Shown: positions 45,063 through 53,713 of the stretch, piece after piece | Layout of the letters: each line of letters opens with the position of its first letter | Position numbering within the stretch: the stretch's first letter is position 1 | Origin: Hyphomicrobiales bacterium | GTDB lineage: Bacteria > Pseudomonadota > Alphaproteobacteria > Rhizobiales > Rhizobiaceae | Direction: 5' to 3' | DNA length: 64,000 bases | Assembly: GCA_900473745.1 (NCBI GenBank) | Contig: UCMW01000009.1 | Location: forward strand, 124,001-188,000 | The notes under the pieces: generated by a model | Told to the model about the DNA's origin: nothing | The model's database searches: none | The model's input: only the letters and a program-made list of their open reading frames with translations | Made by a program: the position numbers and the translations under genes

Positions 45063-46124
45063 ATGATGGCTCATTCTCGAGCGGTCACGCGACCGCGCGC
45101 GCCTTGGATTTTGGTTTTGATTCCGCTCTGCCTCGGTGGCTGCAACGGCGCCGTGGACCTGGCAGACGGGATCGCGCCTGTGCTGCACGGCCCGAGCGTC
45201 GAAGCGGCCAGCATCAACCGCAAAGGGGTCCTCGACGGGCTTCGCAGGGATGCCGGTTACGGCGATGCCTCGTTCGGGTGGTATGATGTAACGCTCGCCG
45301 GCTTCAATTATGTCGATGATGCGTGCTCGGCCTATTTCGATCGTCTCTTCAAGCTGAACCGACGCAAGGATGCGATCCGCTCCACGCTTTCGGTCGGCGG
45401 GCAGACGACGAATGCCATTCTCTTTGCCACGAAAGCTTCCCAGCTTTCCATGGCGGTGGTGGCGCAGGCCTTCGGGCTCGCCTCCAGTCTCACGGACATC
45501 GTCAGCGGCACCTATCTCTACCAGCTGCCGCCGGCCACGACGAAAGCCTTCGTGAGCGAACTTTCGCGCGCCTATCGCAAGGGCGTGGACCAGCAGCGGA
45601 GCCAGATCGATACTCCGGCCGAATCCTATGGCCATATTCGCGGCTACCTCGATCTCTGCCTGCCGGCGACCATCGAGGCCTCGCTCGTCGAACATGTGAG
45701 TGCCGCAGCGGCCGTGCCGGTTAAAGCAACAGGGGGTGGCGGCGTCGAGATCCAGGTCGGCAGCGTGCGCGATCCGGTCGTGGCGGCGGCGCTGCAGGAG
45801 CCGCGGGACGTCAACACGTCGCTGCAGGCACAAGCACCTCGGCGCACCATGAGCCGGTTCAGCGAACTGATTACGACGGAGAGGTTGAAGCTTGTACAGA
45901 CGCTCGTCTGCGTGCCGAACGACGGGAAGCCGGGTCCGGCCACGGATCAGGCGATCCGGCAATTCCTGCTGGGACGTGATGCCTTGCGACCGGACATGGA
46001 GGCGACCGGCATCAACAGTTCCGAAATCGAAATGCTGACCGAGGAGGCAGACCTGGCTGCAGGGAAAAGCTGTGCCGAACGCGGCGTCCGTGATGCTTTA
46101 GACGCAGGCGACCAGTCCCGCTGA
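45063..46124 (+). CDS. Predicted lipoprotein with C-terminal peptidoglycan-binding-like region
   Basis: The 353-residue protein has a signal peptide with lipobox LGGC (C27) and a long helical middle (about 60-200). Near the C-terminus it has CVPNDGKPGPATDQAIRQFL, which resembles the repeat of PG_binding_1 domains. It should be anchored to the inner or outer membrane facing the periplasm. No family is recognised for the main body. The next gene, 88 nt downstream, encodes a lysozyme-type protein, so the two may act together on the cell wall, an inference. Confidence 0.75.
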   Translation: MMAHSRAVTRPRAPWILVLIPLCLGGCNGAVDLADGIAPVLHGPSVEAASINRKGVLDGLRRDAGYGDASFGWYDVTLAGFNYVDDACSAYFDRLFKLNRRKDAIRSTLSVGGQTTNAILFATKASQLSMAVVAQAFGLASSLTDIVSGTYLYQLPPATTKAFVSELSRAYRKGVDQQRSQIDTPAESYGHIRGYLDLCLPATIEASLVEHVSAAAAVPVKATGGGGVEIQVGSVRDPVVAAALQEPRDVNTSLQAQAPRRTMSRFSELITTERLKLVQTLVCVPNDGKPGPATDQAIRQFLLGRDALRPDMEATGINSSEIEMLTEEADLAAGKSCAERGVRDALDAGDQSR

Positions 46125-46212
46125 CACGCGCCGGAAACAGCTCCGCTCCGGCTTCAGCCGTGGTTCCAAGATTGATCGATCCGCAAGAGGAATGTCATCA
46201 GGAGGACATGCC

Positions 46213-47469
46213 ATGCCCATCATGATTGCAGACCGGACACTGAGAGAGACCGCCGGCGGCCCATTGACCGAAACCGAGCTCAGGCACGGGACCGTCGTCG
46301 AAGTGCTGGACGACAGCACATTGCCCTGGACGAAGATCAGGGTGAAGGAAACAGGTCAGGAAGGCTGGGTCAGCGACGGCGCCATCAACAAGACGTCGGA
46401 TGTTCTCGGCCCGCTGAGCCGCGAAGACGTTGCCTGGGAATGTGTCGACCTGGCCGGCGTCTTCGATGTGAACGCCTTCTACCTCATGGCGGTGGCGCAA
46501 CTCAGGAGCAATGTCTCCGGCGTCGCCATCGCTGGAGACCAAGGGTTCGGGCCGATCGGCTTCACCAAACAGGAATGGGCGCTGAATGCGGTCCAGCCCG
46601 ACTGGAAAATCGAATTTTCGCCCGAACATATTACCCGGTGGCGTGCACAGATGATGGTATTCGCTGCCATGGCCTCGATTCGCCAGAGAGCGCTCGCCGA
46701 GACGCTTTCGCGGCAGCCGAGCATGGCGGAGCTGCTGCTTGCACAGGTGCTCGGGACGGGCGCCGCGGCCCTTGCCATAACGGCGCCCGGGACCGACCTC
46801 ACCGAGATCCTGTCACAAGCGCGGCAGGTGGCCGAGGCGGAAAAGATCGACCGCGCCAATCTCGACGGCCGTGACAAGCCGTTGCTTTCCACCGATGGCA
46901 AGACCTCGCTCGGCCTCGCCGCAGGCCAGCTCCAGGCCGCGCTGGAGGCGAGCCGCGGGCATGTGCGCCAGGAGGTGGACAAGAGGATCGCCTCGCTCCA
47001 GAATACTTTCGGCCCTGCCCGGCCTGTCGCGGGCATCAACCTGAACTCCTCCAAGATCCCAGCCTCGCGCAGGGCAATCGCGAGCCTCATCGCGGAGAGC
47101 TTCGCAGCCGCGGGTTTCGGCGCGATCCAGCAGATCGCGGCCATCGCCAATGCGATCGCCGAATCCGGCTTGAACCCCGCGGCGGAGAACCTGAACGGCG
47201 AACGCAGTTTCGGGCTTTTTCAGCTGAACCAGAATGGTGGCGTCGGCACCGGTTTTCCCGAAGCCGAACTGAAGGATCCGAAGCGCAACATCGCCATCAT
47301 GCTGGGCGAGATTGCCATGCCTCACCAGACAGAGCACCGGAAGCGGTTCATGACGACCACGAGCCTGCTGGAAGCCGTCGAGATCTTCGTTCACCACTTC
47401 GAGAAACCGGCCGACAAGACGGGCGAAACAACCAAGCGATTCAAGATCGCACAGACCCTCGTGGCCTGA
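46213..47469 (+). CDS. SH3-like plus phage-tail-lysozyme-type protein
   Basis: The 418-residue protein begins with an SH3-like domain (about 1-65, WTKIRVKETGQEGWVSD). The middle, with GPIGFTKQEWALNA, could be a further helical lysozyme-like part. It ends in a domain with the phage-lysozyme-2 pattern: ANAIAESGLNPAAENL with probable catalytic E317, then RSFGLFQLNQNGGVGTGF. It has no signal peptide, which fits delivery by another route or cytosolic storage. ATG 46213 follows GGAGG by 7 nt and is preferred over 46192. No other phage genes surround it. Confidence 0.8.
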   Translation: MPIMIADRTLRETAGGPLTETELRHGTVVEVLDDSTLPWTKIRVKETGQEGWVSDGAINKTSDVLGPLSREDVAWECVDLAGVFDVNAFYLMAVAQLRSNVSGVAIAGDQGFGPIGFTKQEWALNAVQPDWKIEFSPEHITRWRAQMMVFAAMASIRQRALAETLSRQPSMAELLLAQVLGTGAAALAITAPGTDLTEILSQARQVAEAEKIDRANLDGRDKPLLSTDGKTSLGLAAGQLQAALEASRGHVRQEVDKRIASLQNTFGPARPVAGINLNSSKIPASRRAIASLIAESFAAAGFGAIQQIAAIANAIAESGLNPAAENLNGERSFGLFQLNQNGGVGTGFPEAELKDPKRNIAIMLGEIAMPHQTEHRKRFMTTTSLLEAVEIFVHHFEKPADKTGETTKRFKIAQTLVA

Positions 47470-47649
47470 GCGGGCACAGGCGAAGGGCGCGCCCAGGTCA
47501 AGGCGCGTCGCGGCCGCGTTTTTGAGCGCGGCACAAGAACTCAGTGACAAAAGCTCACCGTCTGCAGTCTATTTTTGTTCACTTCCGGGCAACTATCCCT
47601 GATATATATAGTGGAGGGATACAATTCGCGGGCAAGGGCCTGTGGGTTC

Positions 47650-48468
47650 ATGGGGTGGAGCTTGGACAGCAGTCTGGATCACATCGTTCTGGTCAACAAT
47701 GCAAAGCGCGCGCTGGAACGCGGTCGCTTCGAGCTCACCTATCAACCCATCTATTCCGTCGACCAGCGCGAAGTGGACAGCGTCGAAACCTTGTTGCGTT
47801 GGCGCCTGGGTCCGGACCGGCTGGCAGCGGCGCAGGATTTCCGCTCCGTTTTTCGCGATCCGATGTTATCGCTGTCGATCCGCGACTTCGTGCTCTCGAC
47901 CACGCTGCGCCAGGCTGCGCGCTGGCGGGCGGAGGGGCATGATTTCGGGCGGATCAGCGTCAATGCCACCGCCTTCGACCTCTGTGCCGGAGATTTTGCC
48001 CTGCGCCTCACCGACATGGTGCAGGATTTCGGCCTGACCCCCGAGATGCTTGAGATCGAGGTGGCGGAGCCTGCCTTCTACGGCCCACTCGCCAAGCCGG
48101 TCAGCCTTGCGCTCGAGGCGCTGCATTATTGCGGCTTCGCGCTGGCCATGGACAATTTCGGCGCCACCCATGCCGGGCTCTCGGCGCTCAGGAACCACAG
48201 CTTCCGGCGCCTCAAGATCGACCATGCGCTGATGCGCAGTGCGCTGACCAATCCTGTCGACAAAGCGATCGTGCGCCATGTGATCGCGCTCGGACACGAC
48301 CTCGGCCTGATCGTCACGGCCGCCGGCGTCGAGAACGAGGACCAGATGGAGAGCGCCGTGCAGCTCGGTTTCGACAGCGTGCAGGGTTTCTTCGTCTGTT
48401 TTCCGAAGGAGGCCGACCTCCTGCCGCGCGTCTGTCACGTGCTGAACCTGCAGGGCCGTTCGGCCTGA
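47650..48468 (+). CDS. EAL domain protein, probably catalytically degenerate
   Basis: The 272-residue protein is an EAL domain. The EAL motif reads ETL ([10 protein letters not shown]); SVNLS reads SVNAT; the metal-binding DDFG reads DNFG ([12 protein letters not shown]); and AEGVE reads AAGVE. The KID Lys (RLKIDHAL) and QGF remain. Several of these residues bind metal or cyclic di-GMP, so phosphodiesterase activity is doubtful and a signalling or binding role is likelier. No GGDEF is attached. The ATG at 47650 was chosen; in-frame GTG (47611) and TTG (47575) starts lack ribosome sites and TTG lies within promoter-like AT-rich DNA. Confidence 0.85.
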   Translation: MGWSLDSSLDHIVLVNNAKRALERGRFELTYQPIYSVDQREVDSVETLLRWRLGPDRLAAAQDFRSVFRDPMLSLSIRDFVLSTTLRQAARWRAEGHDFGRISVNATAFDLCAGDFALRLTDMVQDFGLTPEMLEIEVAEPAFYGPLAKPVSLALEALHYCGFALAMDNFGATHAGLSALRNHSFRRLKIDHALMRSALTNPVDKAIVRHVIALGHDLGLIVTAAGVENEDQMESAVQLGFDSVQGFFVCFPKEADLLPRVCHVLNLQGRSA

Positions 48469-48517
48469 TCCGTCCTTTTGCCTTTCCATTCGCCCGGCAG
48501 CTTGGCATGGTGCAGCC

Positions 48518-48838
48518 ATGACCATCCTCATCTACGCGTCCGCAGCCCTTGCCGAAATCGCCGGATGTTTTGCCTTCTGGGCCTGGCTGAAACTTGACCG
48601 CTCGGCCCTATGGCTCGTGCCGGGAATAGTGTCGCTCGCCCTCTTCGCCTGGTTGCTGACGCTGGTCCCGTCGGATGCGGCGGGTCGGGCCTATGCGGCC
48701 TATGGCGGGGTTTACATCGCCGCAGCGCTCGTCTGGCTTTGGCTTGCCGAGGGGCAGCGGCCCGACCGTTTCGACCTTGCGGGTGCTGCGATCTGCCTCG
48801 TCGGTGCAGCGGTCATCCTGCTGCCGCAGCGGGGCTGA
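48518..48838 (+). CDS. ynfA: YnfA family membrane protein (UPF0060)
   Basis: The 106-residue protein has four membrane helices and YnfA features: [18 protein letters not shown] (about 7-24), [20 protein letters not shown] and [20 protein letters not shown]. The family resembles small multidrug transporters, with weak evidence for cation or drug efflux. It lies 49 nt after the EAL gene, possibly in the same transcript. Confidence 0.93.
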   Translation: MTILIYASAALAEIAGCFAFWAWLKLDRSALWLVPGIVSLALFAWLLTLVPSDAAGRAYAAYGGVYIAAALVWLWLAEGQRPDRFDLAGAAICLVGAAVILLPQRG

Positions 48839-48898
48839 GCGAAATCCCCCTCAAAAGCCAGGATGCCGACTTGCGGAATTTCCGTATATACATAAAGT

Positions 48899-49147
48899 AT
48901 GATCATCGTCTGGGATGAACCGAAGCGGCAGCAGAATCTGGTGAAGCACGGCCTCGACTTCGCAGATCTCGATGTGTCGTTCTTTCTAAAGGCATCGATC
49001 CGGACCGCGAAGACCGGTCGGGCGATCGCCATCGGAGAATTTCAGGGTCGGATCATTGTCGCGGTCGTCTTTCTTCCGATGGGACGGGAAGCGATCTCCA
49101 TTATCTCCATGCGTCCGGCGAGCCGGAAGGAAAGGAGCGAGACATGA
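48899..49147 (+). CDS. brnT: BrnT family toxin (second copy)
   Basis: The 82-residue protein begins IIVWDEPKRQQNLVKHGLDF and ends EAISIISMRPASRKERS, the BrnT signature ends. It is shorter and clearly divergent from the 26-kb copy. The stop overlaps the brnA start by 4 nt (ATGA), so antitoxin translation should be coupled. Confidence 0.92.
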   Translation: MIIVWDEPKRQQNLVKHGLDFADLDVSFFLKASIRTAKTGRAIAIGEFQGRIIVAVVFLPMGREAISIISMRPASRKERSET

Positions 49148-49458
49148 GAAAGAAGTTTTCCTCCGCCCGCCCGCTCACCGATGCGGAAGAGGCCGAGATT
49201 CAGACGATGATCTCATCTGATCCCGACAACCCCGAAGTGACGGAAGAGGAGTTGAAGGAACTTCGCCCCTTCCGCGAGGTGTTCCCCGATCTTGCCGCCT
49301 CGATTGATCGCAAGCTTGCCGGACGGCCGAAAGCGGAGAGCCCGAAGAAAGCCATCAGCATCCGGCTCGACCAAGAGGTGATCGACCGGTTCAAGGCGAG
49401 CGGCGATGGCTGGCAATCTCGGATGAACGAGGCGCTGCGCAAGGCGGTGGGGCTCTAG
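49144..49458 (+). CDS. brnA: BrnA family antitoxin (second copy)
   Basis: The 104-residue protein carries the BrnA DNA-binding end (KAISIRLDQEVIDRFKASGD, then GWQSRMNEALRKAV). A long acidic N-terminal region follows the start (LTDAEEAEIQTMISSDPDNP). It is longer than the first-copy BrnA and the shared segment is similar but not identical, so cross-talk between the two modules would need testing. Confidence 0.91.
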   Translation: MRKKFSSARPLTDAEEAEIQTMISSDPDNPEVTEEELKELRPFREVFPDLAASIDRKLAGRPKAESPKKAISIRLDQEVIDRFKASGDGWQSRMNEALRKAVGL

Positions 49459-49477
49459 CTCCCTCCCCTTTCTCAAC

Positions 49478-50113
49478 TCACCATTTGCTCCATCCCTCGA
49501 CCAGCATCAGCGTCGCGACGGCCACCAGAAGCCAGCCCGCGGCGCGGCCGATCCAGATGGTGATCCCGGGCTTGGAGACGAGCGCGTCCCGTCCCCTGGC
49601 CGCAGCGATGGCCAATCCGCCATAGATCAGTCCCTGCAACAGCAGCGTCAGCGCGCCCATCATCAACGCCTGGCGCCAGAACGGGCCGTATTCGGGGCGC
49701 ATGAACTGCGGATAGACGGCGAGGATGAACAACCATGCCTTCGGGTTGAGGAGACATGTGATCAGCCCCTGGGTGAAGATCCGGGTCGTTCGGTGCAGGT
49801 TCGAGGCCTCGATGCCGTCGATGACGATGGCGCTCTTGGCGAGCGTATAGCCGATCCACATCATGTAGGCGGCTCCGATCACCAGCATGGGGCCGGCAAG
49901 TTGCGGAACGAGGGTCGACAGTGCCGTGACGGCGATCGTGCCGAAGAGCGTGTGGAAGGCGCCGCCCAGCATGATGCCGGAGGTTGCGGCAATGCCTGCG
50001 CGCCGGCCACCGGTCAGGCCATTCGCGACAACGAAGATCATATCCATGCCGGGCACGACGATGATGCCGGCGAGAAGCAGGGTGAAAAGCCAGAGGTTTT
50101 CGGCATAGGTCAT
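49478..50113 (-). CDS. LysE family amino-acid exporter
   Basis: The 211-residue protein has six hydrophobic helices and the LysE/RhtB pattern: LLLAGIIVVPGMDMIFVVANGLTGG near the N-terminus (in segments), ATSGIMLGGAFHTLFG (about 43-58), and FTQGLITCLLNPKAWLF (about 112-128). These proteins export amino acids or related metabolites. It is divergent from the WYL regulator, with a palindromic site in the gap. Confidence 0.93.
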   Translation of the reverse strand: MTYAENLWLFTLLLAGIIVVPGMDMIFVVANGLTGGRRAGIAATSGIMLGGAFHTLFGTIAVTALSTLVPQLAGPMLVIGAAYMMWIGYTLAKSAIVIDGIEASNLHRTTRIFTQGLITCLLNPKAWLFILAVYPQFMRPEYGPFWRQALMMGALTLLLQGLIYGGLAIAAARGRDALVSKPGITIWIGRAAGWLLVAVATLMLVEGWSKW

Positions 50114-50197
50114 GTCAGTAGGAGCTCCCCGATCAGGCAGGCCGTCCGCAGGGATCGGCCTATTTTCAATGCGTTGGGGATGCTTTAGACAGGGGCT

Positions 50198-50217
50198 ACT
50201 GACAAAGGTGTGTCAGT
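50198..50217. promoter_or_regulatory. Candidate operator for the WYL regulator
   Basis: Inverted arms ACTGACA (50198-50204) and TGTCAGT (50211-50217) with a 6-bp centre lie 18 bp before the regulator start and 85 bp before the divergent LysE start. The perfect symmetry and position suggest the regulator's binding site. Confidence 0.65.
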
Positions 50218-50235
50218 TGAGATGAGGTCTGCCCC

Positions 50236-50928
50236 ATGCGCAAGGCGTCCCGGCTGTTCGAGATCATCCAGACCCTGAGGCTTGCGGCCCACCCGATAAC
50301 GGCGCAGCAGATCGCGGAAAAGCTGGAGGTGACGCAGCGGTCGATCTATCGCGATATCGCGGCACTCCAGGCGATGCGCGTGCCGATCGAGGGTGAGCGC
50401 GGGATCGGCTATATCCTGCGCCCCGGTTTTCACCTGCCACCGCTGATGTTTACGCCGGAAGAAACCGAGGCGATCGTGCTCGGCATGGCGCTGACCAAAC
50501 GCACGGCGGACCGCGAGCTGCGCGATGCCTCCGCCCGCGTGCTGGACAAGATCGCGGCGGCCTTGCCTGCCCCGCTGCGCGAATCGATCCTGTCGCGCTC
50601 GCTCTATGCCTGGGGACGGGTGGTGGAGGCGCCGGAGGCCGTCGACTTCTCGATGATCCGCCGGGCGATCCGCGACGAGGAAAAGCTCGACATCGACTAT
50701 GTGAACGAACGGCAAGACGGGACAACGCGCAGGATCCGGCCGATCGCCGTGATCCATTATGCCGAGGCTGCCGTGATCGTCGGCTGGTGCGAGTTGCGCG
50801 ACGGGATCCGCAACTTCCGCGTTGATCGGGTGCGCGATTGCCGAGCCACGGGCGAGCATTTCCGCCGCGAGGGAGATCGGCTGCGCAAGCTGTGGGTGGC
50901 GGGGTGGGAGACCGGTGCAAAAGGCTGA
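50236..50928 (+). CDS. YafY-type HTH/WYL domain transcriptional regulator
   Basis: The 230-residue protein has an N-terminal DeoR-type helix-turn-helix (ITAQQIAEKLEVTQRSIYRD then IEGERGIGYIL) and a C-terminal WYL ligand-binding domain (DFSMIRRAIRDEEKLDIDYV, FRVDRVRDC). Such YafY-like proteins commonly control a divergent exporter; the LysE gene and the inverted repeat in the gap fit that. The inducing ligand is unknown. Confidence 0.92.
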   Translation: MRKASRLFEIIQTLRLAAHPITAQQIAEKLEVTQRSIYRDIAALQAMRVPIEGERGIGYILRPGFHLPPLMFTPEETEAIVLGMALTKRTADRELRDASARVLDKIAAALPAPLRESILSRSLYAWGRVVEAPEAVDFSMIRRAIRDEEKLDIDYVNERQDGTTRRIRPIAVIHYAEAAVIVGWCELRDGIRNFRVDRVRDCRATGEHFRREGDRLRKLWVAGWETGAKG

Positions 50929-50961
50929 GCCAAGGCCGCGCTGTGCACTGTCAACAAGGAA

Positions 50962-50991
50962 ACGCCCGCTGCTCGGTCGAACAACGGGCGT
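50962..50991 (-). terminator. Terminator of the desaturase gene
   Basis: Arms ACGCCCG (50962-50968) and CGGGCGT (50985-50991) with a 16-nt loop lie 28 bp beyond the desaturase stop; the minus-strand tail is TTTCC. It may also serve the convergent WYL gene. Confidence 0.6.
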
Positions 50992-51018
50992 ACCTGTTTT
51001 GAAGCTGTGCTGCAGAGA

Positions 51019-52071
51019 TCAGGCAACCACCGCCATGCGGCGCGCCTCGCGGAACGACACGAGCCGGCCGCGGGCTTCGTCCCAGAGGACGAGTTTTACG
51101 CAGGCGAAGCTTTCTCTCAGCGTGATGCGGCTGATCGTCTTCAGTTCGGGATGGTCGCGGAGGACTTCCGGCAGGCGGTAGAAGGGGATCTTGCTCGACA
51201 GGTGATGCACGTGGTGCACGCCGATATGGCCGGTCAGCCAGCGCAGGCCCCAGGGCAGGTCGTAATGGGACGCGCCATGAAGAGCTGCGTGCTGGAACTG
51301 CCATTCCGGAGGGTTCGACCAGTGGGTGTCTTCGAACTGGTGCTGGACGTAGAAGAGCCAGATGCCGAGTGCGCCGGCAATCAGCACGATGGGCAGATGC
51401 ACCACGAGGAAGGTATCGAGACCGGCGAGCCAAATCATCAGCGCGGCGACTGCGACCATGCCGGCATTGGTGGCCATGGTCGAGACCCAGGGCAGAGCCC
51501 CGTCCTTCATCATGCCGAAGGGAAGACGCTGCTTCAAGAGGAAGACCCAGATCGGGCCGATGCCGAAAAGCACGATCGGGTTGCGATAAAGGCGATAGCC
51601 GAGGCGGCCGAGCGGCGACAGCGCGCGGTATTCGGCGACCGTCAGCGTGGTGATGTCGCCCACGCCACGTTCCTCGAGATTGCCGGCGGTCGCATGATGC
51701 TCGGCATGCGCCCGGCGCCAGTAGTCGTAAGGGGTATAGGTCAGCACACCCAGAAGACGGCCGGTCCAGTCGTCGATCGAACGGCGGGCGAAAAAAGCGC
51801 CATGACCGCAATCGTGCTGGATGATGAAAAGGCGCAACAGGAAGGCCCCGGCCGGAAGCACCAGGACGAGACCCGGCCAGAAGGCAAACTGGAAGCTCGC
51901 CCAGGCCCCGGCCCAGAGAGCCAGGAAGGGAACGAGGGTGATGGCGAGCTCGACGCTCGAGCGCGTCAGGTTGGGCTTGCGGTAGGCATTGACGATCTTC
52001 AGCCAGGCCTTGGCATCGGGCGTCTCGTCTTCGGGGATCTGATCGTCGCGATAGTCGAATGCAGCACTCAC
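51019..52071 (-). CDS. Fatty acid desaturase family protein (membrane-bound, three His boxes)
   Basis: The 350-residue membrane protein carries the three histidine boxes of acyl-lipid desaturases: HDCGHG (86-91), HAEHH (122-126) and HVHHLS near residue 290, plus four hydrophobic segments. It probably introduces a double bond into membrane acyl chains. The start is a GTG at 52071 with GGAGG 8 nt upstream; the ATG further upstream at 52158 lacks such a site and family similarity. The 52072-52451 gap holds a terminator and no gene. Confidence 0.88.
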   Translation of the reverse strand: MSAAFDYRDDQIPEDETPDAKAWLKIVNAYRKPNLTRSSVELAITLVPFLALWAGAWASFQFAFWPGLVLVLPAGAFLLRLFIIQHDCGHGAFFARRSIDDWTGRLLGVLTYTPYDYWRRAHAEHHATAGNLEERGVGDITTLTVAEYRALSPLGRLGYRLYRNPIVLFGIGPIWVFLLKQRLPFGMMKDGALPWVSTMATNAGMVAVAALMIWLAGLDTFLVVHLPIVLIAGALGIWLFYVQHQFEDTHWSNPPEWQFQHAALHGASHYDLPWGLRWLTGHIGVHHVHHLSSKIPFYRLPEVLRDHPELKTISRITLRESFACVKLVLWDEARGRLVSFREARRMAVVA

Positions 52072-52382
52072 TGGCCAGCCTCCGAAAGGTTGTCGTGATC
52101 GGGAATGGCGGCGGAGAGGCTGGATGCGCCCAAGATCGGGGCGCGCGACACGGGGCATCCGAAGGAGAGGCCCACAGCAATGGTCATGGTCGGCTGGCTT
52201 TCATAGCTTAAAGATCGCCCGTCACTCCAGGAACGGGTGCGCTCTCGTAGCAGATCGCGGCCGGCTTGTCGCCATGGAACTCGGCCACCGCGCCGGCTGC
52301 GGCATTTCGCCGATCGTGAGCACCGCCACCTGCCCCATCCCAACGACCGGACTGGCAGCGCATACCGGCGCTGAAAGCAAGG

Positions 52383-52416
52383 AAAAGCGCCCCGGCTTTT
52401 TTCGAGCACGGGGCGC
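52383..52416 (-). terminator. Terminator of the secreted 163-residue protein gene
   Basis: Eight-bp arms GCGCCCCG and CGGGGCGC with a 14-nt AT-rich loop are followed on the minus strand by TTTT. It lies about 35 bp beyond the stop codon. Confidence 0.75.
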
Positions 52417-52451
52417 ATCTTTGTCTTCCGTCGGTCGAATCGCGTCAGGCC

Positions 52452-52943
52452 TTATTCGGCCGGCTGCAGCGTGGCGAGGATCTTGCCAACTTCCGGCAGG
52501 TTCTGCGCTTCGGTTTCAGTCGAGGCCCAATAGGTGACGATGGCGATCTTTTCTTCCGAAAGGCCGATGATGCCGACGCCGATCGAAACCGGGCCGTCCT
52601 TATCGGTACCCTTCCAGTCGATGGTCTGGAACGTCATGCCGTTCAGCTCGTCCTTCGATTCTTTCTGGCTCGCTGGATCGGCGGTGACGCCGTTTTCCTC
52701 GAGGAAAGCAAAGACGTCGGTCATCACCTGATCCATGTCTTCGGCGCCGGCGATGTCGAAGGAGATGTAGGTGCCGGCGTCCGGCGAATTGCCTTCAATG
52801 CCGTAGTCGGTTTCGGTCGGCTGCCAGTCATCCGGAATTTCAACGGTCGCGGCCGGTTCGTCGGCCGGGAAAGTGAAGCTGCCGGCAAGCGATGCGGTGG
52901 CGGAGATCAGAAGGATGGCCGTTGCGGCGAGGAACTTGTTCAT
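52452..52943 (-). CDS. Secreted or periplasmic protein of unknown function
   Basis: The 163-residue product starts with a signal peptide (MNKFLAATAILLISATASLA, cleavage near GS). It continues as a compact domain with ATVEIPDDWQPTETDYGIEG and DGPVSIGVGIIGLSEEKIAI. The fold may be histidine-kinase-like or cystatin-like, but I do not recognise a family. The ATG at 52943 places the signal at the N-terminus; longer in-frame starts are unlikely. Confidence 0.75.
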   Translation of the reverse strand: MNKFLAATAILLISATASLAGSFTFPADEPAATVEIPDDWQPTETDYGIEGNSPDAGTYISFDIAGAEDMDQVMTDVFAFLEENGVTADPASQKESKDELNGMTFQTIDWKGTDKDGPVSIGVGIIGLSEEKIAIVTYWASTETEAQNLPEVGKILATLQPAE

Positions 52944-53260
52944 CGGAAATGCCCGTTGCTGAGAGAAAGACGCATGTCGGCTCTCTGCCCCGAAGGCAGA
53001 GTGGCCGGACCGGGCCACTCGTATCAAGGGCGCGTGAAGAATCGTTGTACTGTTTCTGCGTGGAACGGCCGACGGCTCTTGCGGAGACGGATTTTAGCAG
53101 ATTTGGCTAAGAGAATGCGAATGAATGCGCGCTGATCTGAGGCAGTCCTCGCTGCGGCAGCCATTGGCGGCGGCGCGTGACAAGCCCTGATGTCCCTGGC
53201 ATTTTGAGGCCCCATACAGTGGCAATCGGCGCTGCAATGGCGGCAGTCGGCCATTTTTGC

Positions 53261-53289
53261 TTGTCAGCGCGGTTCGCACCCACTATATT
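53261..53289 (+). promoter_or_regulatory. Predicted strong sigma70 promoter of cspA with long leader
   Basis: TTGTCA (53261-53266) and TATATT (53284-53289) are exactly 17 bp apart. Transcription starting near 53296 would give an untranslated leader of about 120 nt before cspA, as seen for temperature-responsive csp mRNAs. The rest of the 52944-53415 gap shows no gene. Confidence 0.75.
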
Positions 53290-53415
53290 GCCGCCATCGA
53301 AGATTGCGAGCGACTTTGTCTACGCGCCCCCGGCGCACGCCAGATTTCCTTCAACGTCGATATACCAGCCGTCGAATGTCTCGGCGGCACGCCCAACGAT
53401 TGAAAGGAAATCGTT

Positions 53416-53625
53416 ATGAACACAGGTACCGTAAAGTGGTTCAACAGCACCAAGGGTTTTGGCTTCATTCAGCCGGATGAAGGCTCTGCCGACGTGTTTG
53501 TCCACATCTCTGCCGTTCAGCGCGCGGGCATGCGCGATCTCGTCGAAGGCCAGAAGATCGGCTACGACATCGTCCAGGACAAGCGTTCGGGCAAGAGCTC
53601 GGCCGACAACCTGCGCGCCGCTTAA
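53416..53625 (+). CDS. cspA: CspA family cold-shock protein
   Basis: The 69-residue cold-shock domain has both RNA-binding motifs: GFGFIQ (RNP1 region, about 15-20) and VFVHIS (RNP2, about 28-33), starting [14 protein letters not shown]. It is an RNA chaperone that unwinds mRNA secondary structure. GAAAGGAAAT precedes the ATG. The long leader and strong promoter suggest high, temperature-dependent expression. Confidence 0.97.
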   Translation: MNTGTVKWFNSTKGFGFIQPDEGSADVFVHISAVQRAGMRDLVEGQKIGYDIVQDKRSGKSSADNLRAA

Positions 53626-53686
53626 GGATTTGTCGCTCGCCCTCGCTGATTACGGATATTCCGCAGAGGGGGCTGAGTGGCGATGG

Positions 53687-53713
53687 AAGGTCGGGTTTCG
53701 CCCGGCCTTTTTT
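53687..53713 (+). terminator. Terminator of cspA
   Basis: Arms AAGGTCGGG and CCCGGCCTT (one G-T pair) with a 5-nt loop are followed by TTTT on the plus strand, 61 bp beyond the stop codon. Confidence 0.85.

Noticed and set aside
46213..47469. Prophage, on the basis of the phage-lysozyme-type domain
   Set aside because: No integrase, capsid, tail or terminase genes are nearby, and composition matches the host.
50951..52180. 409-codon minus-strand frame overlapping the desaturase in another frame
   Set aside because: Its translation is rich in Arg and Pro and lacks any motif; the desaturase frame has all three histidine boxes.
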